NCBI GenBank assembly: GCA_900753285.1
Contig: CAADYN010000231.1
Span: forward strand, 1 to 13,183
Length of the DNA: 13,183 nucleotides
Source of the DNA: Clostridia bacterium
Lineage (GTDB): Bacteria > Bacillota > Clostridia > Oscillospirales > CAG-272
Reading direction: 5' to 3'
A program made the translations under genes and the position numbers. The notes beneath the pieces were generated by a model that was not told the origin of the DNA, searched no databases, and worked only from the letters and a program-made list of their open reading frames with translations. The first letter of the stretch is position 1, and the number at the start of each line of letters is the position of its first letter. This document shows positions 6,078 through 13,183 of this stretch, one piece after another.

Positions 6078-7661
6078 ATGAAAGAAAACAAAAAACTGCT
6101 CGTCAACGGCGTGAGAGTACAGTACAAAAACGGCGGATGCGACTATGAAGCCGAGGCTGTACATAAAGCCGCGCAGTTGATAAAAAAAGAAACGGGATGT
6201 ACGCCGACAAACCTTAAAATATCGAAAAAATCCATAGACGCGCGGCGTGATATTTCTTTCGTATACAGCGTTTACGCGGAGGTCGAGACTTCATGCGTCA
6301 TTTCTTCCCCCGATATCAAGGAATACTCCGCGCCCTCCTTTGAGCTTGAATGCGGAGACGAGAGCCTGACGGAAAGACCCGTGATAATAGGCTTCGGACC
6401 TGCCGGAATGTTCGCGGGGCTTCTACTCGCAAGATACGGATATAAGCCGCTGATTCTCGAGAGGGGAGCGTCCGTTGCGGAAAGAGTGGAAGCGGTCGAG
6501 AACTTCATCAAATTCGGCGTGCTCGATACTTCTACAAATATACAGTTCGGAGCTGGCGGTGCGGGAACATTCTCTGACGGCAAGCTCACCACAAGAATAA
6601 ACGATCCGCTGATTATGTATGTGCTCGATATGCTTCATCAGCTCGGTGCGCCTGACGACATTATGTACAAAGCAAAACCGCATATCGGAACTGATATACT
6701 GCGCAAGGTAGTCGAAAACGCGGACAAAGAGATAACAAGGCTCGGCGGCGAGATAAGATATAAGTCCAAAGCGGAGAACATCACGTCAAGCTCGGTCACG
6801 GTAAACGGAGAGAGAATTCCGTGCGGAGCTGTCATTTTAGCCTGCGGACACAGCGCGAGGGACACGTATTCGGAGCTTATCGGAGCGGGATTCTCGGTTG
6901 AAGCAAAGCCGTTTTCCGTAGGAGTCCGCGCAGAACATTTGCAAAGCGATATTGATACTGCAATGTACGGTGCTCACGCGGGAGACAGTCAGCTCGGACA
7001 CGCGGAATACCAGCTTTCGTGGCGTCAGGGAGACAGAGGATGCTACACCTTTTGTATGTGTCCGGGCGGTGAAGTGGTTCCGTCGGCAAGCGAAGAGGGC
7101 GGAGTGGTGACAAACGGAATGAGCCGCCATGCAAGAGACGGGAAGAACGCCAACGCCGCTGTCTGTGTATCGGTAAAGCCCGAGGACTACGGAAATAACC
7201 CGCTGTCCGCGATAGAATTTCAGAGAAATCTCGAAAAGCGCGCGTTTTTGGCAGGAGGCGAGGACTACTACGCTCCCATGCAGACTCTCGGCGACCTTAT
7301 TTCCGGCAAAAGCGGCACGGAATACAAGAGAATAGTCCCGTCATACCGCGGCGGAAAGGTGAGATGCGCCGATTTTTCAAAGCTGTTCCCGCCGTTTGTT
7401 ATGGAGATGCTGAGAGCGGGTCTTGTTAATTTCGGCAAAAAGATAAAAGGCTACGACGCGCCCGATGTTCCCCTCACGGGAGTTGAGACAAGAACATCGT
7501 CACCGGTGAGAATAATCCGCGGAGAAAACCTGTGCGCTCTCGGACACGACGGAATATACCCGTGCGGCGAGGGAGCAGGATATGCCGGAGGAATAGTGAG
7601 CGCGGCTGTCGACGGACTGAGAGTTGCGTCGAAGATTATAACGAGATATAAACCATACTAA
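6078..7661 (+). CDS. FAD-dependent dehydrogenase-like protein (COG2509 type)
   Basis: This 527-residue flavoprotein belongs to a widespread but poorly characterised family of NAD(P)/FAD-dependent oxidoreductases. Residues 1-95 form a small N-terminal domain with a ferredoxin-like feel. A Rossmann FAD-binding motif follows (VIIGFGPAGMFAGLLLARYG, 102-121) ending in the acidic ribose-binding end LILERG. The family segment NIQFGAGGAGTFSDGKLTTR lies at 154-173, a second nucleotide-binding strand AVILACGHSARDTY at 251-264, and the C-terminal flavin-binding GEGAGYAGGI near 496-505. No membrane segment is seen. ATG 6078 has AAGGA 7 bases upstream and lies 15 bases after cdaR. Substrate and acceptor are unknown. 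Its neighbour is a cysteine-bearing RseC-type protein, so a link to redox control is possible but unproven. Confidence 0.88.
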   Translation: MKENKKLLVNGVRVQYKNGGCDYEAEAVHKAAQLIKKETGCTPTNLKISKKSIDARRDISFVYSVYAEVETSCVISSPDIKEYSAPSFELECGDESLTERPVIIGFGPAGMFAGLLLARYGYKPLILERGASVAERVEAVENFIKFGVLDTSTNIQFGAGGAGTFSDGKLTTRINDPLIMYVLDMLHQLGAPDDIMYKAKPHIGTDILRKVVENADKEITRLGGEIRYKSKAENITSSSVTVNGERIPCGAVILACGHSARDTYSELIGAGFSVEAKPFSVGVRAEHLQSDIDTAMYGAHAGDSQLGHAEYQLSWRQGDRGCYTFCMCPGGEVVPSASEEGGVVTNGMSRHARDGKNANAAVCVSVKPEDYGNNPLSAIEFQRNLEKRAFLAGGEDYYAPMQTLGDLISGKSGTEYKRIVPSYRGGKVRCADFSKLFPPFVMEMLRAGLVNFGKKIKGYDAPDVPLTGVETRTSSPVRIIRGENLCALGHDGIYPCGEGAGYAGGIVSAAVDGLRVASKIITRYKPY

Positions 7662-7696
7662 GGAACAGAGGCTTCCTGAACGAAAGTGAGTGTGCA

Positions 7697-8140
7697 ATGC
7701 GGCAGAGAGCGGTTGTTGTTGAAGTACACGGCGAATACGCCACGGTAGAAACAAGCAGACGTACAATGTGCGACGGATGTGCAAAGGGAGGCGGTTGCGG
7801 CGGGCATTGCGAAATCACGGGACTTGTCGCGTCAAGGGGAAAAATGCGTGCCGAAGTCGAAAACAAGCTCGGCGCAAAGGTTGGAGATACGGTTGAGATT
7901 GAGAGCGAGAGCGGTGTTATTCTGTCATATGCCGCGCTTGTGTTTATTCTGCCGATAGCGGTCTGCGCGTTGTTTTATTATATAACCTACAGTATATTCG
8001 GTACAGAGAGCGCGGGAGTTATCGGTGCGGCGGCAGGATTTGTACTTTGCTTTGCCGGAATAGCTGTTTTTGACAGAACGCGAAAGAACAAGAAAAAAGA
8101 TATTAAAATAGTGGAAATCAAGAAAAACGCTGACGAATAA
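7697..8140 (+). CDS. RseC/MucC-family membrane protein (SoxR-reducing system type)
   Basis: The 147-residue protein has the RseC plan: a small N-terminal domain with a cysteine cluster, then two membrane helices and a lysine-rich cytoplasmic tail. The cluster is C25-x2-C28-x5-C34-x3-C38 within a glycine-rich loop (CDGCAKGGGCGGHC), which could hold an iron-sulfur cluster. Helices lie at about residues 74-98 and 105-126. In proteobacteria RseC works with the Rnf-like complex that reduces SoxR; in Clostridia relatives often sit near rnf genes, but none is in this window. ATG 7697 is 35 bases after the FAD gene, with only a weak ribosome-binding sequence (GTGAG). The family call is firm, but its function here is not known. 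Confidence 0.87.
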   Translation: MRQRAVVVEVHGEYATVETSRRTMCDGCAKGGGCGGHCEITGLVASRGKMRAEVENKLGAKVGDTVEIESESGVILSYAALVFILPIAVCALFYYITYSIFGTESAGVIGAAAGFVLCFAGIAVFDRTRKNKKKDIKIVEIKKNADE

Positions 8141-8172
8141 AATAATTTTTTAATATATAAGAGAGAATACTG

Positions 8173-10356
8173 ATGCAATACAAGAATAAGTGGCTTGTTC
8201 ACGCGACGCAGGAGAAAATGCGGAACAGCCCGATAGTGAACGAAATAGCAAACAAACTCGGAATCAAACTGCCGACAGCCCAGCTTCTCGTGAACCGCGG
8301 ATGCATGACCCCGACAGAAGCAAAAGCCTTTCTCACTAAAGAGGAAGAACAGCTGCACGACCCCTTTATGATGCTCGACATGGACAACGCCGCGTACAGA
8401 ATCATCGAAGGCATTGAAAACGGAGACAAAATCGTCATCTATGGTGACTATGACGTTGACGGAGTGACATCGGTAAGCAGCCTTTACCTATATCTCAAGG
8501 AAAAAGGCGCTGACGTGTCGTACTATATCCCGTGCCGCCTCGGAGAAGGTTACGGTGTGTCGGAAGCAGCAGTTAAAAAACTCCATGAAGAAGGAAACAA
8601 CCTTATTATAACGGTGGACACGGGAATCACGGCGGTGGCTGAGGCGGAACTCGCGAGACAGCTCGGCATGGATATCATAGTGACCGACCACCACGAGTGC
8701 CACGGAGAGCTGCCGGACGCAGAAGCAGTAGTCAACCCGCGAAGACCCGACTGCCCCTATCCTTTCAAAGAGCTTGCCGGAGTCGGAGTTGTGTTCAAGC
8801 TGATGTGCGCCGTCGAATCCGTCATGAATCCCGAGGACGAAATGATTGACTGCGTAAGGCGAATTTCAGCCGAATACGGTGATCTTGTCGCTATAGGAAC
8901 AATCGCGGACGTCATGCCGATAAACGACGAAAACCGCCTTATCGTAAGCTACGGGCTGTCCCTTATCGAGAACACGACCCGCCCCGGACTTATTGAGCTT
9001 ATCGAAGCCACAAGAAGCGACTCAAAATATCAAACTAAGCGAAAAATTACCACCTCGTTCATAGGATATACGATAGCGCCGAGGATAAATGCCGCCGGAA
9101 GAATAAGCGACGCGTCTATTGCCGTGAAGCTGTTTTTGGCTGAGGACTGCGAAACTGCCGCTCCCATCGCGAAAAAACTGTGCGATATCAACCGCGAAAG
9201 ACAGAACGAGGAGAACAAAATCGTCGACCAGGCATACGCACGCATTGACGCAGAGCATGATTTCGAGCGCGACCCGATAATTATTCTCGACGATGAAGAA
9301 TGGCACCACGGAATCATAGGCATAGTGGCGTCAAGAATAACCGAAAAATACGCATGTCCGTCGATACTGATCTCATTTGAAGGAAACGGCAGTGAAAAGA
9401 GCGGAGAAGACTTCGGCAAAGGCTCGGGAAGAAGCGTAAAGGGACTGAACCTTGTAGACGCGCTGTCCGAATGCTCCGATTTGCTTGAAAAATTCGGCGG
9501 ACACGAGCTTGCAGCCGGACTTACAATAAAACGAGAGAATCTCCCCGAATTCAAGAGAAGACTGAACGACTGCGCAAGGGAGAGCTTCAAGGGAATAGAA
9601 CGAAAGACCACGCTTGAAGCGGAATGCGAGCTTTCTCCCGCGGACATAACGATGGGACAAGCGGAGGAGCTGTACTGCCTTGAGCCGTTCGGAGTTTCAA
9701 ATCCCATTCCGATATTCGTTATGCGCCGTCTCACCATAGCTGAAACCTCACTTGTCGGCGGCGGAAAGCATACCAGAATCATGCTCAAGGTCGGAAACAA
9801 TGTAGTGAATGCAATGTGCTTCCGTCATACGCTCGACGACATTTGCCTATATCCCGGAGATACCGTTGACGTAATGTTCTCGCTCGACATAAACGAGTTC
9901 CAGAATCAGAAAACGCTCCAAATGATTATAAAAGACATACGGCTGTCCGAGGCTGAATACGAAAATGAGATGAACGCAAGAGAGATTTTCGCAAAGCTGC
10001 GCGGAGGAATGAGCGTGGAAGAGCTAAGCCGACTGAAACCCGCAGGCATTGTCCCCACACACGCTGATTTTGCGGCAGTCTACAACGCGATACGCCGTGA
10101 AGCAAGACTGGAACACGAGGTTTTCTCCATAAGAGCGCTTATCAATCTGCTCGGCTCTGTCGGAGACAAAATCGGGTACGTCAAGCTGAGGTTCATCATG
10201 CTCGTGTTCAGTGAGATGAATCTGCTTGAAATAAAAGAGCTTGACGCAGACCGAGAAATATACGCGTTCAGGGTAGTATTCACCAAAACCAAAACAAACC
10301 TTGATAATTCCAATATACTGAGAAAGTTAAAGTCCGACTTCGGCATGACCGAATAA
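8173..10356 (+). CDS. recJ: Single-stranded-DNA-specific exonuclease RecJ
   Basis: RecJ degrades single-stranded DNA 5' to 3' in recombination and mismatch or base-excision repair. The 727-residue protein keeps the DHH-family metal motifs: YGDYDVDGVTS (90-100), DTG (149-151), TDHHE (171-175), and IADVMP (245-250), plus RINAAGRISDAS (304-315). The DHHA1 domain shows KGSGRSVKG (416-424) and the GGHELAAG motif (442-449). An OB-fold-like region follows (about 477-600), then a C-terminal extension of some 125 residues. That is longer than the 577-residue E. coli enzyme and closer to the Bacillus form (about 786). A short low-complexity insert (GNGSEKSGEDFG) precedes the KGSGRS loop. ATG 8173 has a modest GAGAG upstream and lies 32 bases after the RseC-like gene. 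All key residues appear intact, so an active enzyme is expected. Confidence 0.96.
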   Translation: MQYKNKWLVHATQEKMRNSPIVNEIANKLGIKLPTAQLLVNRGCMTPTEAKAFLTKEEEQLHDPFMMLDMDNAAYRIIEGIENGDKIVIYGDYDVDGVTSVSSLYLYLKEKGADVSYYIPCRLGEGYGVSEAAVKKLHEEGNNLIITVDTGITAVAEAELARQLGMDIIVTDHHECHGELPDAEAVVNPRRPDCPYPFKELAGVGVVFKLMCAVESVMNPEDEMIDCVRRISAEYGDLVAIGTIADVMPINDENRLIVSYGLSLIENTTRPGLIELIEATRSDSKYQTKRKITTSFIGYTIAPRINAAGRISDASIAVKLFLAEDCETAAPIAKKLCDINRERQNEENKIVDQAYARIDAEHDFERDPIIILDDEEWHHGIIGIVASRITEKYACPSILISFEGNGSEKSGEDFGKGSGRSVKGLNLVDALSECSDLLEKFGGHELAAGLTIKRENLPEFKRRLNDCARESFKGIERKTTLEAECELSPADITMGQAEELYCLEPFGVSNPIPIFVMRRLTIAETSLVGGGKHTRIMLKVGNNVVNAMCFRHTLDDICLYPGDTVDVMFSLDINEFQNQKTLQMIIKDIRLSEAEYENEMNAREIFAKLRGGMSVEELSRLKPAGIVPTHADFAAVYNAIRREARLEHEVFSIRALINLLGSVGDKIGYVKLRFIMLVFSEMNLLEIKELDADREIYAFRVVFTKTKTNLDNSNILRKLKSDFGMTE

Positions 10357-10382
10357 TAAACATACTCGGATAAATAATAAAT

Positions 10383-12638
10383 ATGTCAAACTTAGAAGAA
10401 CAAAAAACACAAGAACATAATTCACCGTATAACACAGTCAATATTGACAAGCTCATGTCGGTGATAAAGAACAGCGAAAAGCACTACGACGTAGAGAAAA
10501 TCGAAAGAGCATATCTTTACGCAAAGGCTTTGCACGAGGGGCAGTTCCGTGTCAGCGGTGAGCCGTATATCTCCCATCCAATAGCAGTCGCGGAAATAGT
10601 AACGTCTCTCGGACTTGACACGGACTCGATATGCGCGGCTTTTCTGCATGATACTGTCGAGGACTGTCCGGATAAGACGAATATCGAGACGATAAGACAG
10701 CGTTTCGGTGATGACGTTGCTATGCTTGTAGACGGACTTACCAAAATGAAGGTAATAAACGTCGAGGACAAGGAAGAAGCGAATATGGAAAACATCCGTA
10801 AAATGCTTCTCGCCATGTCGAAGGATATACGAGTAATTTTTATAAAGCTGTGCGACAGACTTCACAATATGCGTACTCTCGGCGTAAAAACCGAAGCCAA
10901 ACGACGCGCCACCGCTCTTGAAACAATGCACGTCTACGCACCTCTCGCTCACCGTCTCGGTATGCAGAGGATGAAGCAGGAGCTTGAAAACCTCGCACTG
11001 CAATATCTCGACCCCATAGGATATGCCGAGGTCTCAAACGATATCGAGAAAAAATACGGTCAGAACCAGAACTTCATTGAAAACACGCGCGCGTATGTCT
11101 CGGAAAAGCTCGAGGAATACAACATTCACTTTACCCTTGAAGGCAGAGTTAAAACCGTATATTCGATATACCGCAAAATGTTCAAGCAGAACAAGAGCTT
11201 TGACGAAATATACGACTTCTACGCCATCAGAATTATCGTTGATACCGAGCTTGAATGCTATACCTCACTCGGCATAATCCACGAGCTGTTCAAGAGCATC
11301 CCCGGCAGATTCAAGGACTATATCTCCACGCCTAAGCCGAATATGTACCAGTCGCTGCACACCACTGTTATCGGACGAGACGGCATTCCGTTTGAGGTTC
11401 AGATAAGAACGCGCGAGATGCACCATGTCGCCGAATACGGTATCGCGGCGCACTGGAAGTATAAGTCCGGAGACAAGAGCAAGGAGGATATCGACAAAAA
11501 GCTCGCATGGATATCGAAGCTCATTGACACGGAAGACGGTGCTATAGACAGCGAAGACTTCATGCACGCCTTGAAGATAGATATTTTCAGCGACGAGACG
11601 TTTGTGTTTACTCCGAAAGGAGACGTTATCGCACTTCCGCAGGGAGCAACGCTTATCGACTTTGCCTACGCCATCCATTCCGCGGTCGGAAATAAGATGA
11701 TAGGCGCGAAGATAAACGGCATGATAGCCCCCATAGACAAAGCGCCCGAAACGGGAGATATCGTTGAAGTAATTACATCCTCCGCAGCAAAGGGACCGAG
11801 CAGAGACTGGCTGAAAATCGTAAAAACCAGCGAAGCGCGCACCAAAATCCGCCAGTGGTTCAAGAAAGAACAGCGTCCCGAGAATATCCGCATAGGTACT
11901 GCCGAGCTTGAGCGTGAGCTTGCGAAGTTCAAAGTTAAGCCGACAGAAGCGCAGAAAACGGAGATACTCTCGTCAACCGCACATAAGCTCGGCATGAACG
12001 ACGTGGACGACCTCTACAACGCCCTCGGATATAACGGAATCGCACTCTCAAAGGTTTCGACTATGATGAAGCGTGAATACGAGCGTGTGGTCAAACCGGA
12101 CGAGCAGCTTGCTATTATCACCGACACCGATCAGGTACAGACGCAGAAGCCAAAGAAGATAAAATCCACCGGCGGCATTATAGTTGACGGAGAATACGGC
12201 TGCGACGTAAAATTCGCAAAGTGCTGCAATCCTCTCCCCGGCGACTCCGTTATCGGATTCATCACAAAGGGCTACGGAATCTCCATTCACAAGCGCGACT
12301 GCCCGAACGTTATCTCAGGAATGCAGAATCCCGAGATGAAGGACAGATGGGTCAATACCGAATGGGATATCGCATCTCCCACGTCAGACCCGAAATCACT
12401 GTATGAGGTCATGCTGCAAATTTTCGCCGAAAACGATATCATGCTACTCGCCAATATCACAACGGCTCTCGCGGATATGAAGGTTTCGCTCCTCTCGATA
12501 AATACAAAGCGCCGTACGGAGAACGATATTATAATAAACCTCACCGTAGGCTGCAAGAATATCGACCACTTCAACTCAATAATGTCAAGACTGAAAAGCA
12601 TAAACCACGTCCACTCGATTCAGAGAGGATTTGCATAA
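10383..12638 (+). CDS. rel: Bifunctional (p)ppGpp synthetase/hydrolase Rel (RelA/SpoT family)
   Basis: Rel makes (p)ppGpp from ATP and GDP/GTP during amino-acid starvation and also hydrolyses it. The 751-residue protein has the full long-RSH order. The HD hydrolase domain has ISHPIAVAE (63-71), LHDTVED (88-94) and LCDRLHNMRT (156-165). The synthetase domain has GRVKTVYSIYRKM (254-266), YISTPKPNMYQSLHT (313-327), EVQIRT (338-343) and EYGIAAHWKYK (351-361). A TGS domain (about 401-465), a conserved-cysteine segment (KCCNPLPGDSV, 613-623) and a C-terminal ACT domain (about 672-749) follow. The charge motif before YISTPK is RFKD (309-312), the RXKD form of bifunctional enzymes rather than the EXDD of synthetase-only RelA. 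ATG 10383 has almost no Shine-Dalgarno sequence, only GGAT about 13 bases upstream in an AT-rich stretch. It lies 26 bases after recJ. Confidence 0.97.
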   Translation: MSNLEEQKTQEHNSPYNTVNIDKLMSVIKNSEKHYDVEKIERAYLYAKALHEGQFRVSGEPYISHPIAVAEIVTSLGLDTDSICAAFLHDTVEDCPDKTNIETIRQRFGDDVAMLVDGLTKMKVINVEDKEEANMENIRKMLLAMSKDIRVIFIKLCDRLHNMRTLGVKTEAKRRATALETMHVYAPLAHRLGMQRMKQELENLALQYLDPIGYAEVSNDIEKKYGQNQNFIENTRAYVSEKLEEYNIHFTLEGRVKTVYSIYRKMFKQNKSFDEIYDFYAIRIIVDTELECYTSLGIIHELFKSIPGRFKDYISTPKPNMYQSLHTTVIGRDGIPFEVQIRTREMHHVAEYGIAAHWKYKSGDKSKEDIDKKLAWISKLIDTEDGAIDSEDFMHALKIDIFSDETFVFTPKGDVIALPQGATLIDFAYAIHSAVGNKMIGAKINGMIAPIDKAPETGDIVEVITSSAAKGPSRDWLKIVKTSEARTKIRQWFKKEQRPENIRIGTAELERELAKFKVKPTEAQKTEILSSTAHKLGMNDVDDLYNALGYNGIALSKVSTMMKREYERVVKPDEQLAIITDTDQVQTQKPKKIKSTGGIIVDGEYGCDVKFAKCCNPLPGDSVIGFITKGYGISIHKRDCPNVISGMQNPEMKDRWVNTEWDIASPTSDPKSLYEVMLQIFAENDIMLLANITTALADMKVSLLSINTKRRTENDIIINLTVGCKNIDHFNSIMSRLKSINHVHSIQRGFA

Positions 12639-12652
12639 TATAAGGAAACAAA

Positions 12653-13114
12653 ATGATAGCTGTAATACAAAGAATATCGTCGGGAAATGTCGTCGTTGAC
12701 GGAAAAGTCGTCGCGGAATGCGGAATAGGACTGTATGTCCTTGTCGGAGTGACGCATGAAGATACCGAAGAGGACGTAAACCTGCTTGCGGACAAGATAG
12801 CGAAGCTGAGAGTGTTCACCGATGAAAACGGAAAAATGAATCTCTCCGCTGCGGATGTTGACGGCGGATTTATGGTAGTGCCGAATTTTACACTTTACGG
12901 CTCGTACAGAAAAGGAAACCGCCCCGATTATATGAATTCCGCCTCCCCCGATGTCGCAAAACCGCTGTTTGACAAATTCGTCGAGAGACTTTCCACCCAC
13001 AACAGCAAGGTATCAAGCGGAATTTTCGGCGCGCACATGATAATCTCCGCGACACTTGACGGACCGATAACAATACCGATGTATTCGGATGTTCTGAAAC
13101 AACCTAAAAGATAA
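12653..13114 (+). CDS. dtd: D-aminoacyl-tRNA deacylase (DTD family) with altered motifs
   Basis: DTD removes D-amino acids (and glycine from tRNA-Ala) wrongly attached to tRNA. The 153-residue protein aligns along its whole length with the family: MIAVIQRISSGNVVVDGKVV at the start, LRVFTDENGKMNLS at 52-65, FTLYGSYRKGNRP at 79-91, and SGIFGAHMIIS at 122-132. Two signature positions differ from the common pattern. The SQxxL motif reads PNFTL (77-81), and NxGPVT reads LDGPIT (135-140); the cross-subunit Gly-Pro pair (137-138) is kept. The start is well supported by AAGGA 6 bases before the ATG, and it lies 14 bases after rel, an arrangement common in Firmicutes. It is probably a working deacylase, perhaps with shifted specificity. 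Confidence 0.93.
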   Translation: MIAVIQRISSGNVVVDGKVVAECGIGLYVLVGVTHEDTEEDVNLLADKIAKLRVFTDENGKMNLSAADVDGGFMVVPNFTLYGSYRKGNRPDYMNSASPDVAKPLFDKFVERLSTHNSKVSSGIFGAHMIISATLDGPITIPMYSDVLKQPKR

Positions 13115-13125
13115 CAGGCATTTAT

Positions 13126-13183
13126 ATGATTTTAAAGATTAACGGAAATGTAAAACCGTATTATATCCAGACGCTCTCCATGA
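13126..13183 (+). CDS. Start of a gene resembling hemZ (coproporphyrinogen III dehydrogenase-like radical SAM protein), partial
   Basis: Nineteen codons reach the window edge and read MILKINGNVKPYYIQTLSM. The start lies 11 bases after dtd, with no good Shine-Dalgarno sequence. The short beta-strand opening (ILKINGN) followed by a tyrosine-rich helix start resembles the N-terminus of clostridial HemZ proteins, and hemZ is often found downstream of rel and dtd in Clostridia. The other common neighbour at this place, a metallo-beta-lactamase-fold hydrolase, usually begins with a different sequence. The identity rests on gene order and very few residues, so it is a tentative call; that a coding region begins here is more likely than not. 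Confidence 0.4.
   Translation, partial: MILKINGNVKPYYIQTLSM

Noticed and set aside
8141..8172. T-run between the RseC-like gene and recJ as a terminator
   Set aside because: TTTTTT is present but no GC-bearing stem precedes it, so an intrinsic terminator is not supported.
9030..9800. A 256-codon open frame on the - strand inside recJ
   Set aside because: Serine- and proline-rich antisense reading with no domain; the + strand carries intact RecJ motifs throughout this stretch.
10422..11003. A 193-codon open frame on the - strand inside rel
   Set aside because: It mirrors the HD domain of Rel, has no recognisable protein motif and no ribosome-binding site was noted.
1..13183. CRISPR arrays, insertion sequences, phage genes or tRNA genes
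   Set aside because: No regularly spaced repeats, transposase or integrase motifs, or cloverleaf-like sequence were found by reading; almost all bases belong to recognisable core genes.

Overview
The window reads as chromosomal DNA from an anaerobic, Gram-positive-type bacterium of the class Clostridia, perhaps Oscillospiraceae-like. This rests on a ferredoxin-coupled 2-oxoacid oxidoreductase, CdaA/CdaR cyclic-di-AMP genes, a long RecJ with a C-terminal extension, a bifunctional Rel, an S-layer homology (SLH) tail, and heavy AGA and ATA codon use. The lineage is an inference; no marker RNA is present.

Layout. (1) Positions 2-88 hold the last 28 codons of a + strand SLH-domain surface protein. 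A spacer follows with two hairpins; the second (180-219) is a convergent terminator. (2) Positions 3598 down to 238 (- strand) form one compact operon: a MinD/ParA-like P-loop ATPase, a 2[4Fe-4S] ferredoxin, and the alpha, beta and gamma subunits of a VOR/KOR-type 2-oxoacid:ferredoxin oxidoreductase. (3) Positions 3599-3852 are a divergent intergenic region with a strong extended -10 sigma-A promoter facing right and a weaker one facing left. (4) From 3853 to the right edge eight + strand genes run head to tail with gaps of 11-35 bases and no visible terminator: cdaA, cdaR, a COG2509-type FAD protein, an RseC-family membrane protein, recJ, rel, dtd and the first 19 codons of a gene that looks like hemZ.

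How the genes work together. The left operon encodes a complete enzyme that oxidatively decarboxylates 2-oxoacids to acyl-CoA while reducing ferredoxin; the ATPase is co-expressed but its job is unknown. The right cluster joins the synthesis enzymes of two nucleotide second messengers, cyclic-di-AMP (CdaA/CdaR) and (p)ppGpp (Rel), with DNA repair (RecJ), tRNA proofreading (Dtd) and two redox proteins. The only clear promoter seen for it lies ahead of cdaA.

Most of the window is recognisable core-genome content. I found no mobile element, CRISPR array, tRNA, rRNA or new defence system. The points most worth checking are the possible co-transcription of cdaA and rel, the altered motifs in Dtd, the ATPase of the 2-oxoacid oxidoreductase operon, and a coding-like tail after the SLH stop codon.
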